From Talinum fruticosum (taxonomy: Eukaryota; Streptophyta; Magnoliopsida; Caryophyllales; Talinaceae), in contig JAITYX010000008.1 in NCBI GenBank assembly GCA_021018815.1, positions 8,740,001 to 8,804,000 of the forward strand: a stretch of 64,000 nucleotides of DNA. The letters run 5' to 3'. The notes beneath the pieces were generated by a model. That model was not told the origin of the DNA and did not search any database. It was given only the letters and a program-made list of their open reading frames with translations. Shown piece by piece: positions 38,401 through 47,802 of this stretch (its first letter is position 1; every line of letters starts with the position of its first letter). Both the position numbers and the translations under genes were made by a program.

Positions 38401-40381
38401 GCCATCAATACTATTCTCTCCCCCTCCCCCTCCCCCTAAAGATTGCTAGAAGTTTTCCATCCCTGCATATGCAATTTTGGGTAATATGTATTCTATCGAC
38501 ATCCGCAGGTGTTTACCTTTACCCACCCAGATTATTCACCCAACAAAGACAATCAACGTTACACAAAGCTGAAGTTTGAGATACCTAGCGATACTGGGTC
38601 AGCATTGGTGCATGGTATGTGAAAACTGCCAACTGTGTTCAGATGAACGAATCTAGTATGACCAAAGGACTGCAAATGATAATTGCAATGCATTGAATCA
38701 TGAAGAAACTAATTTTCTTTATGCTTCACAAAATCACTCTGACCTAAGACCTTGATCTGTTACAAGTGCAGTTCAGTGCTCCTTTTTATAGAGTGACCCC
38801 TAAGTTCAGTTTGAGCTTGGCTTGTTGTCCATGGAAACAATTAGGATGATTTTATTGAATTTCTGAAGAATGAATGAGTATAATATGCAAAACTGTAGTT
38901 GGTTTGCTATGAAATTCATCTGAAGAGAGTGGTCAGGCGACTATGATGTGTTTTAAGACAACCCTCCTGAGAAGGGTTCACGTTTACCAGTGTTGTATTA
39001 AATTTCTTAATTCTGTTTCATATGATTGGAGCAGAGACCTAATAGTAATACATTCAAGTTTATTTGTGTATTCTTTGAGCCCCTTGTTATACTTTTTGAC
39101 CAAAGGAATTTTCCTTTTGTATTGCTTGGCAGGATTCGCTGGATACTTCGATTCAACTCTCTACAAAGATGTCCATCTAGGGATAGAACCCACAATGCCA
39201 ACTCCCAATATGTTCAGCTGGTAATCCCTCAACTTCTCTCTTTCATGGTCCTACAACCTGCATTTAAGTGTTGACTATCTATTGCTTTTATTTCTTCTCT
39301 TTAAGTTTTTTCAACCTCCTTTGACTTTCCAAATGTTAATACAATATAAATTACATTCACAAGTCTTCAAGGTAACCCAATTGCTTCTGCTGCTGCCCTC
39401 GCCCAACCCCTCTCCCCCAAAATAAAAAATATTGTATACTTCTGACTTCTCTGGAAGAGTCTAGGGCCTTGTATGGGGAATATAATCTTATGATTATGGC
39501 TGAAAAATGAAGTATCAAATTGGGCCTTTCAGAATACCCTTCAAGCAAGGACGGATTTAGCCTCTGAGCTTGTATCTTGGGAACGAGGGTGTCGGGAGAG
39601 GGAAACAGTGATAAATGGAGTAAGGAAGATTAATAGCATAAGGTCTAGTGTATGTGGCAAGTAGCCCCTTGTCAGAAGATGAATTTGTTTGGATTTATGT
39701 GACAGACTTTCTGCTTCATTGTTTCAACTTTCTTCTGGTTGTTTTCCAGTCCATTCAGTTCCCACTGTAAATTTTTGCATTAGTTGGCTAGAAAGAATTG
39801 CTTTCTGACTCTGCTTGATTCTTTTCAAGGTTTCCAATCTTCTTTCCATTGAGAACACCAGTGTATGTCAGGCCAGATTCCCCTTTAGAAGTTCATATCT
39901 GGAGATGCTGTGGTTCCACTAAGGTTCTTGCTCTTCTCAACCTTATTTAGATTTCACGTCACTTCAGTTGTTAACTTGGACACATTAGTTGAATTCCTGT
40001 TCATATTGCCAATCACTGGTCAAATTTCTTTTATTTGTAAAGTATTCAATGCCTTTAATAATGTATTACTCTGATAACAACCCTACTAGGTTTTTGAAGA
40101 TACAACATAGTATGGGACTAAAGAAAGCTATGTTTCTGACAATAATCATTACGGGAGAAGGGAGCAGGATTTTTGTTACAGAAAAACTGCACTTTCTATT
40201 CCAGTGGAAAACTAATCTTATTCTCAATCCCCCAGCTCCCCCCAAAAAAAAAAAAATTTAACATACCAGCTTACTTGACTTCATGATGTTGATGCAGGTT
40301 TGGTACGAATGGTGTATCGAGTCTCCTTCCCCATCACCCATTCACAATAGCAAAGGCCGTTCATATTGGGTCGGTCTATAA
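26446..40381 (+). CDS. PRMT5: Protein arginine methyltransferase 5 (SKB1), 23 exons, one 1-nt frame break
   Basis: PRMT5 makes symmetric dimethylarginine on histones (H4R3) and Sm/LSm splicing proteins. Exons: 26446-26580, 30291-30408, 31391-31500, 32239-32328, 32407-32469, 32967-33058, 33162-33237, 33316-33402, 34056-34125, 34828-34919, 35013-35047, 35183-35251, 35569-35637, 35848-35901, 36965-37039, 37744-37836, 37918-38021, 38167-38215, 38299-38385, 38509-38614, 39133-39220, 39830-39923, 40298-40381. All are GT..AG. The N-terminal TIM-barrel-like domain precedes the SAM-binding GAGRGPLV (about 375-382), the double-E loop with Glu at about 446 and 455 ([19 protein letters not shown]), and a beta-barrel ending YWVGL. 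Exon 11 is 35 nt where the family has 36; a T run at 35027-35031 is one short. With that base the protein has 646 residues, near the Arabidopsis length of about 642. Confidence 0.95.
26664..27160. repeat. Duplicated ~160-bp block in PRMT5 intron 1, 345 bp apart
   Basis: Copies begin at about 26664 and 27009 with GGTGACTAATTAGCTATTCA. They share ATATATGTGC, TAGTCAGTC, GTCACCTACATTGA and CACTTAACTACATTTT. Both are diverged and non-coding. Confidence 0.8.
27846..29060. repeat. Five-copy tandem array (period ~293 bp) in PRMT5 intron 1
   Basis: Copies begin with GGTGGCCAATTARCCAGTCA at 27846, 28139, 28432, 28635 and 28925. Spacings are 293, 293, 203 and 290, so the third unit has lost about 90 bp and the fifth is partial. 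Each unit contains GATTGGTCAGTAAGC, CACCTATAGC and GCCTATCAGC; most also have TTTTAGTTTTATGTTGTGAATC. The first two copies are nearly identical, so part of the array is young. Confidence 0.9.
30979..31195. mobile_element. Stowaway-type MITE in PRMT5 intron 2
   Basis: Inverted ends are CTCCCTCTATCCTAAA on the left and TTTAGGATGGAGGGAG on the right, flanked by TA (30977-30978 and 31196-31197). Its 217 bp are AT-rich and non-coding. It sits about 200 bp before the exon at 31391. Confidence 0.88.
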
Positions 40382-42791
40382 TCACCCCTTAGCATCTACC
40401 TTTTATAGGTAAACATGAAACTGGCATGGCTTCAAATGTGGGAAGATGAAGCGCGCCACTCTTGCAGTTTAACGTTATAATGATGAAACCCATGAGTCAA
40501 GCTGAACATCCAAGTTTGACCGGGTTTTCCTCCTTGGAGAGCTAAATGGAGCAATATGAACCCTTCCATGGAGTTTCCCGGGCATGATGAAGTGTCATTT
40601 ATGGTGAAAACCCTACTCTTCTGCATCATTGGGTCAATCAATGAGGGAGGATGTTGCTCTGCAAAATTTTCGCGGTTCTTATATTTATTACTCCGACATT
40701 TGTGTGCTGTTTTTTTCCGTCTTTCTTTTTCTTTTTTGGGGTAATTTGAGGCTTAAGGTTGTGGTTAGAGAATAGAGATTAAAGCTAGTGTTGTGATTTG
40801 TGGTAGGAATTCAAGAGTTTAATGAGCATAATGTAAGTGTATGTACTATAAGCTAAAAGCGCAAATTATAGATGTTCTCTTTTTAATTACGCTTCCTATC
40901 CTATAATTTGCAAGTAAGACTAGTTTTTTAAAATTATAGTAGTTTACAAAAGAAAAATTCTTTTTTTCATATTTAGTCATATTTTAGACAATTCTCTATG
41001 ATACACGTAAAAGTATAACTCTTGTAAATAATGTAAGTAGACATATATTAGAATTTATCTATATAACAGGTACATGTGGTAAATATATAGATTGTTTATA
41101 TTATATGAGATCTAAAGTAGTGAGCCTTGCATTGTGGAAGGAAAGACAAAAAATTGGCTCTTGCATGATGTGTCACTGTAGAGCTCCGACAACGTGAGCC
41201 TAAAATAGGCTAACACATTGTGAATACTCTTAGGCTCACCAAATAAAATATTATTTTGGACCCACATTACAATTAATATAACATTCTTTTTAAAATTTAA
41301 AAAAAGGAAAATTCAAAAGTAAAATGAAAAAATACAAACCAATGAAAAAATAGTCTCTGGGCCTCTTTTTGTGAAATGTTGACACATGGCATAGGGGCCT
41401 CTCCAGCGAGAGGCCCTTGCGGACGAGCTCACACGCGCGTTCGAAAATTGTTCTCGGCCACTTGTGGAGATGCGCGCACACGCGGGGCCCTCCACCTCGG
41501 CTACGAAGGCTCGCGCGTCTATGCATTGCGGAAGCTCTAAGAGTTCCAACATTTGGCCCTTGAATATATTGAATACGCTTCCCATCCTATTGTACAATCA
41601 TATCTCGTTATGTTAAAAGAACCAATGCAGTCATTAATCCGGTTGAGGAAGTGGATCAATGAGTCAACCAGTTCGACTGTTTAGATTGGAGTTGAACCGG
41701 TTGCCTGGTTTACTTTGGATTGGATTATATCAACATGATCCGTTAAACTTTTAACTAATTTTTCTATATATTTTTTCAAATCTTTTATTTTCACAGCATC
41801 CAATTGCTAAAAAATATAACATGAGAAATATTATACAAAATCTCAAATAAGGAAAGCATGAATTTTGTATTTTTCAAAATACAAATTAAAATATAAAAAA
41901 TATTTATCATTTGAACTATTAAACAATCAAAGTTTATTTAACATTTTCTAGCCAAAATCTTAGCCCATAAAATAATATTCTAAGACCTTAAACTTAATCA
42001 TTAATTAAATAAATAAATACATAAATAAAGGTAATAAAAAAATAAATATATAAATAAATAAATAAAACTACAATTAACCCACCCCTCCCTTATTTCTTAC
42101 CCACTTCCTCCCGCCCCGGGCCCCAGCGCCCCTCTCATCAGCAGCTCCATCTCATTTCTGTCACATAATCTCCATCTCCCTCTTTCTTTATCACCCACAC
42201 TATAAATTTTGATGCTAAAACGACACCGTAACATCCTCGTCTCTCTCTCTCTCTCGCTCGCCAGCCGCCTTTGTATCTCTACATCGTTCGCCTTTTTATT
42301 TCGTTTTTCGTCAAATATCTGCAGACTCCTCCCTCTCCTCTCTCCTAAAATCCCGACTCTATCTCTCTCACTCTGTACGCAACCGTCCTCGCTCTCGTCC
42401 TTCAATCGGTATGCAACTGATCTCTCTCTCCCTCTCTCACTTGATTTCGTTTTCCCTTTGTGTTTAGAAGAATCAATTAGGTAAATAGTTAATGAATCTG
42501 GTATAGAAGTTAGGGTTTGTTATAGGGGGCTCGTTGCATTTAAAATTCCAAATCGATTTTGTTAGGCTTTAGATTTTGGTTAGTTTCTTGCACCTACGGC
42601 TAGGGTTTCGGTTCGGTTTGAAGAATCTTTCCCCCTTTGTGCTCCAGAACTTCAATTTTATTTATCGATTCGGTACCAATTGTTTGCGCTTATGGTTTTC
42701 GCACTATCTTGGTTGATTGAAAAGTTTTGTCACATTTGAATATTGATTTTAACATTTTTTTTTTTGATCTTGGGCAGTGGTTTGAGTCAAT
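40382..42791. other. Intergenic region between PRMT5 and the CWC21-like gene
   Basis: The first several hundred bases are the likely PRMT5 3' untranslated region. Positions about 41395-41540 form a GC-rich patch (CTCTCCAGCGAGAGG, CGCGCACACGCGGGG) in AT-rich DNA, probably a piece of a dispersed repeat. A short hairpin GTGAGCCTAA..TTAGGCTCAC lies at about 41198-41243. Positions 41640-41720 are rich in GGTTGAACCGGTT-like words. CT-rich leader sequence of the next gene occupies about 42100-42410, ends TTCAATCG before a GTATGC donor, and is spliced to an acceptor at 42777. Confidence 0.5.
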
Positions 42792-45700
42792 ATGTACAAT
42801 GGAATAGGATTACAGACCCCGAGGGGTCGGGAACCAATGGTTATGTCCAAGCCAACAAGTTCCTTATGAGGGCTAGGACCTCGAAAGTAGCCATGGATGG
42901 CAACAAGGGGTTTGGTCCTGATCAGGGTACTGCTGGAATCTCCAAGAAGCCGAACAAGGATATATTGGAGCATGATCGGAAGCGGCAGATTGAGCTGAAG
43001 CTGGTGATCCTTGAAGACAAACTTAGTGATCAGGGGTACTCTGATACTGAGATTGCTGAGAAGCTCGAGGAGGCTCGGAGGAACCTTGAAGCTGCTGCAG
43101 CTGCTGCTGATGAGAGTGGTGCCATTGTTGTTGGAGATAAGAGGTAGGCGCTTAACTTTGAATTGCCTTCCTTTAAGTAAAAGATAACAACTTCATTCGT
43201 TTCATATTTTGGTTTCCAAAATATTGTGCTAGAACTTCAGACCATGTTTCATGTGTGTCCGTGCAATATTTGAGTCTCTTTCCTTCTTTCTGAAATGTAG
43301 TAAAAGATTATATATCTACTGAAAAATCCAACTCGAATAGTATAAATGAACATAGCCAATGAATAATGTAACAGGAACTCTGAATGGAGACTCAGAACAC
43401 CCAGGGGTGCTGAAATTTTGCTCACTTGTGATAGTCAGTGCTATAAGACTTAGTTGAGCTGGGGCACCATTCACTGAAAAATATCCTTCTGAACATAATT
43501 ATAATAATGACCTTCAGGTACTGATTTTCTGCTAGTTTCCTTCTTGTGCTTGAGAGATAACAGCATGCACTGTTTAACACTAACAGGGTGCTTAGTTTGC
43601 ATGGGCGGATCTATGTTGAAGGGAGTGGTGCCGCTTGACACCACTCCTTTTTTAAAAAAAAAAAAAATTACATATAGAATTTTTAAAAAAAATATTAGAT
43701 ATAGTAAAACTGACACCATAAAAATATAGAAAAGTGTTGGATAGTGTAGTGGTTAAGGTGTTGCATATCACTTTGTGTTCAAGTCCTAGCAACAAGTTGT
43801 TTATCATTTTAGTATTTTTTTAGACTAATTAAATTCTAAATAATTAAACTAAAAAACAACAATTTTTGTTTTTGGTATGAGTTCAAAGGAATAAGTACAT
43901 TAAACTACTGACAATATTTTCTTCCCACATGTCTCTCAAATCTCAATGTTTATAGATTAGAGGGCGGCGAAGGATCGCGCTAGGGATTTATAGGAATCTC
44001 CAAACCTCAAAGCTCAAGCGAAATCTGACAATGAGGGTCAATAATTAACAAGAGTTTACACCAAATACAGGAGAGAGAAGAGATGATGTTCTATTGAAGG
44101 GTTGCCTAATTAAACCACTAGCTAGAAGAAATACTTTTTTTTTTTTTTTGGAAGAGAGCTAGAAGAAATACTGCATTGTGATGGATGAACTTGTTTCAGG
44201 ACCGGGACCGGGACCGGGAGAGCTCTATGAATTATTCTCAAATAAATTCTACACTGGCCGCCTTCTTTTGGTCTTAAATCAACCAAAATTGCTCCATGTA
44301 ATTGATTTTTTTACATATATATAATACCGGACAATTGGTTTAATGGTTTTGTAAATGAAGTGTTGTTTTATAGAATGCAATTAGGGATTGTTGGATATTG
44401 TTGTTGGATGGATCTATAGGTTACTCCATGGTCATAAAATAAGATTTTTCTATCTTGATTTGATTAATTTCAAGTTTGTGAAGTTATGAATGTAATTTTG
44501 ATTCTAATTGATTAATTATGAGTTTGTGAAGTCGTGAAATGTAATAATTTTATATAAATGCAATTAGGAATGTAATTTTGATTTGATTAATTTTGAGTTT
44601 GAAGTTAGGAATGCAATTTTGATTCGAATTGTTTAATTATAAGTTTTTGATGTCATGAAACGTAAGACTTTTATAGAGTACAATTAGGAGTGCAATTTTG
44701 ATTTGATTAATTACAAGTTTGTAAAGTTACGAAATGTAAGATTCTTGAATCTTAATTAATTTCAATTTTTTAGTTACACATGCATAGATTTTGAAAGAAG
44801 GTAGAATTTTGATTTTTTTAGTTGTGAAATTTCATTTTTAGTACTACGAATCCAAAAAAAAATTTCAGCTTTAGTAATAATGTTGAAATCATATGCATAT
44901 TTTCATCGGCCATGACACCACTTAGTTTGAATCCTGGATCCGCCACTGGTAGTATGTGAAAATTATTTTGGTGTTTGGAAGAGGGAATGGGAGATCACTT
45001 TGGAAATTGGGATTTGTGAGTGAACTACCCATTTGACAGGTGGATGACTAGGTGTTCAAGTTTTGAATAAAATTGTAATTCTACAGATATAACATTAATA
45101 AATATATATATTTACAGTTTATGACACCCTATTCCTACCCGCAGCTATCTAAATTCCTCCTTCGCCTCCTGGACTTAATTATGGGAGCAAGAGCAAGCAG
45201 GGCTGTGGGAATTGGGAGGCTGCATCAAGTCCCATGTCCTCATTAATTCACAAGTGTCAGGACCCCGTAATGATCTCTGTCTTGTTTTTTTGGTTAATAA
45301 GGGCATGTTCGACTTTACATGAAAAACAAAATCTATTTATATTCTTTTATGTTCGTTTCTGTGTATTTATGTTCATTTATGCTCTTTTATGTTCATTTCT
45401 TCTGCTCTTTTATGTTCGTTTATGTTCTTTTCTGTTTTTGTTTCTGTTTATGTGCTTTTTGTATGTAAGTTCGTACGGGCCGTAAGTTTTGTTTTTATTG
45501 AGCTGCTTGGACAAACATCAAATATGCTCATGGTTTCATGAGTCAGTTGAATTTGGGTTCTTTATAAAATATGGGCATGTCATTCAGCCCTTAATTGTAA
45601 ACATTTTTCTACAAGGATGTACATTACATAATTTTGTGCCTTGTCCAGGGTGTCAGATACCCAAACGCATCAAATTGCGGCCAGGAAGGAGCAGCAAATG

Positions 45701-47802
45701 GAGAAACTGAGAGCTGCTCTTGGAATCGCAGCACCCGATGATGATGCACAGAAGCTGGACGATGAACTGGCTATGGATGATGGGGAACGTGAAGAAGGTG
45801 AGATTTTGCGTGGAGATGAGAATCTGAAGATGGAGAAGCATTATGAAGATGAAATTCAGATCAAAGATCAAGGAGGAAAGAAGCATGGAAAGGAAAGGAA
45901 AAGTCTTGATTTGTCCTCTGATTCAGAAAGTGACAGGAAGCATGTGAGTGATCCAGAAACTGATTCTGAACGTGGAAGAAGCAGAAAGCACATATCTGCC
46001 AAGATGTCCAAAAAAAAATCTCTAGTGATAGTGACGAGTCTTCTGATCATGAAAGAAATAAAAAGCGCAGATCTGTCAAGGTGTCCAAGAGAAGCATCTC
46101 TAGTGATAGTGAAGAGTCTTCTGAACATGAAAGAAACAGAAAGCGCAGATCTGCCAAGGTGTCTAAGAAAAGCATCTCTAGTGATAGTGAAGAGTCTTCT
46201 GAACATGAAAAAACAGAAAGCGCAGATCTGCCAAGGTGTCTAAGAAAAGCATCTCTAGTGATAGTGATGAATCTTCTGAACATGAAAGAAACAGAAAGCG
46301 CAGATCTGCCAAGGTATCTAAGAAAAGCATCTCTAGTGATGGTGATCAGTCTTCGGATTCAGAAAGTGACAGGAAACTTAGTAGTAAGTCAGAAACTGAT
46401 TCTGAAGAAAGAAATAAAAAGCGCAGATCTGCCAAGATGTCCAAGAGAAGAATATCTGATGGTAGTGATGATTCTAATTCTGGTAGTGAGTATGAAGCAC
46501 TTAGAAAGGGGGCTGGCAGATCTTCCAGGGTTCCAAGGAGGCATGATTCAGGAAGTGAATCTGAGGGGAACAATCGGAGGAGGAGGCATGATTCAGATGA
46601 AGATGATAGTGATTCAGATCAAGAAGCAAAAAGGATGCAGAATCACCGGAGAGGAAGACATGATTCTGAAGATGACAATTCTGATGCAGATGACCAGCGA
46701 AGACATCAAAAAAGCAGGGTAGATCCTAAGGCAAGACATGGAGAAAGAAGCTCGCACCCAGGCAAGGACAATAGGAGGCGGCATTATACAGATGAAGATG
46801 AGCACATATATAAAAAGCATGAGAAGAAAGAGGCAGACCTGCAAGATACATTCAGGAAACATGAGAGAAGGGAGGAACATGAACATGTTCAGAAGAGGTC
46901 GGAAAAGAGAGAGGATGACTTTCAAGGAAGTAGAAGGCAAATTAAGAAAGAGGAAGATGATCATGACCGAGAAAGAAAAAGGCAAGAAAAGAAGGTGGAA
47001 GATGATAATCAGAGGAGAAAGTGGGAACTAGATGAAGATGACCATGACAGAAGAAAATGGGAAAGAAAGGAAGAAAATGATCTCGAAAAGAGGAAGGGGG
47101 AAAAGCGGGATGGAAATGGTCATGAAAGGAAGCATGAGAGGAAGGAGGAAGATGGGCGTCGGAGAAGGCTGGAAAGGAGGGACGAGGATGAAGAGAGAAG
47201 CAAAAGGTTGGAAAAGAGGGAAGATCACACATATGTTAGCAGGAAGCATGAAAGGAAGGAGGATAATGAGCTTGGAGCTAGAAGGCGTGATGGGGGAGAG
47301 GAAAATGATCAGGGAGGGAGAAAACGAGAAAGGAATGAGGAAGATGTGCAGGGCCATAGAAAGCGGGAAAGGAGAGAGGAGGATGAGCAGAGAGGCGAAA
47401 AGCGTGAGAGGAGGGAGGAGGATGAGTTGGGTAGCAGGTTAAGGGAAAGGAGGGAGGAGGAGGAGGAGCAGAGAGGCAGGAAGCGTGAGAAAAGGGAGGA
47501 AGGTGAGTTGGGAGGAAGAAAACCAGGTAGAGGGGGAAGAAGATGAACAGGGAGGGAGAAAGAGAGGGAGAAGGGAGGAAGAAGAGCATGCAAACAGAGA
47601 TCATGAGAGAAGAGACCAAGACCTAAGAAGTAGAAATGAGAGGAGGGGGCGAGATGAGTATGAACGCAAAAGACATGAGGAGGAAGAGGACCGTGGAGGC
47701 AGAAGGCATGAGAAAGAGAGGGAGTCATCCAGGAGGCACCGATCTGATGATCAGAGAAGGTATGAGTCAGATAAACGTGATGATGACCGTAGGAGGCGGT
47801 AA
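42792..47802 (+). CDS. CWC21: CWC21/SRRM2-like spliceosome protein with long charged tail; four 1-nt frame breaks
   Basis: Coding exons are 42792-43143 and 45649-47802; an upstream untranslated exon joins at 42778. The N-terminus MYNGIGLQTPRGSGTNGY is the signature of yeast Cwc21 and animal SRRM2, which bind Prp8 and Snu114 near the spliceosome catalytic centre. The cwf21 helix pair follows (NKDILEHDRKRQIELK..LSDQGYSDTEIAEKLEEAR). The rest is low-complexity: SR/ED-rich repeats of 78 bp at 46004-46390, then Arg/Glu/Lys-rich sequence to the stop at 47800-47802. The reading frame breaks at G run 42823-42826, A run 46010-46018, A run 46208-46213 (one base short each) and once near 47500-47530 (one base extra). 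With these adjusted the total is 2508 nt, an exact multiple of three (835 residues). Function is assigned from the N-terminal domain only. Confidence 0.85.
43598..44950. mobile_element. Non-autonomous element in CWC21 intron, GGCGGATC inverted ends
   Basis: The left end near 43598 reads TGGGCGGATCTATGTTGAAG and the right end near 44950 reads GAATCCTGGATCCGCCACTG, giving short GGCGGATC inverted ends. Both subterminal regions contain the phrase TGACACCACT in the same orientation, a layout often seen in plant repeats. A tRNA-promoter-like segment (TAGTGGTTAAGG..GTTCAAGTCC) lies at about 43745-43790, and a degenerate tandem repeat at about 44440-44750. No transposase was seen, and the target duplication was not delimited. 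Confidence 0.6.
44440..44750. repeat. Degenerate tandem repeat inside the CWC21-intron element
   Basis: Units repeat the phrase AATTTTGATTTGATTAATT, followed by AAGTTTGTGAAGT and GAAATGTAA-like blocks, four to five times with substitutions. The sequence is AT-rich and non-coding. Confidence 0.7.
45330..45470. repeat. Low-complexity TTTATGTTCRTTT tract
   Basis: Words of the form TTTATGTTCGTTTCTG, TTCATTTATGCTC and TTTATGTTCGTT recur in tandem. It lies in the last CWC21 intron, about 180 bp before the final exon. The tract is simple-sequence DNA and codes for nothing. Confidence 0.7.
46004..46390 (+). repeat. Coding minisatellite of ~78 bp in the CWC21-like tail
   Basis: Unit starts (G/ATGTCC or GTRTCT followed by AAGA) occur at 46004, 46081, 46159, 46236 and 46314. 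Spacings are 77, 78, 77 and 78. Each full unit encodes 26 residues including SISSDSEESSEHERNRKRRS. The two 77-bp units are exactly where the frame is lost. Confidence 0.88.

Noticed and set aside
43745..43790. A tRNA gene
   Set aside because: Only the promoter-box-like words are present; no cloverleaf or anticodon arm can be drawn.
46010..46213. Programmed ribosomal frameshifting in the CWC21-like gene
   Set aside because: Run-length errors occur in three genes and both 77-bp units are simply one base short. No slippery-site architecture is needed.
46346..47728. Several long open frames antisense to the CWC21-like tail
   Set aside because: They are mirror frames of purine-rich coding DNA, giving Ser/Leu/Pro/Phe-rich translations with no family match or splice logic.
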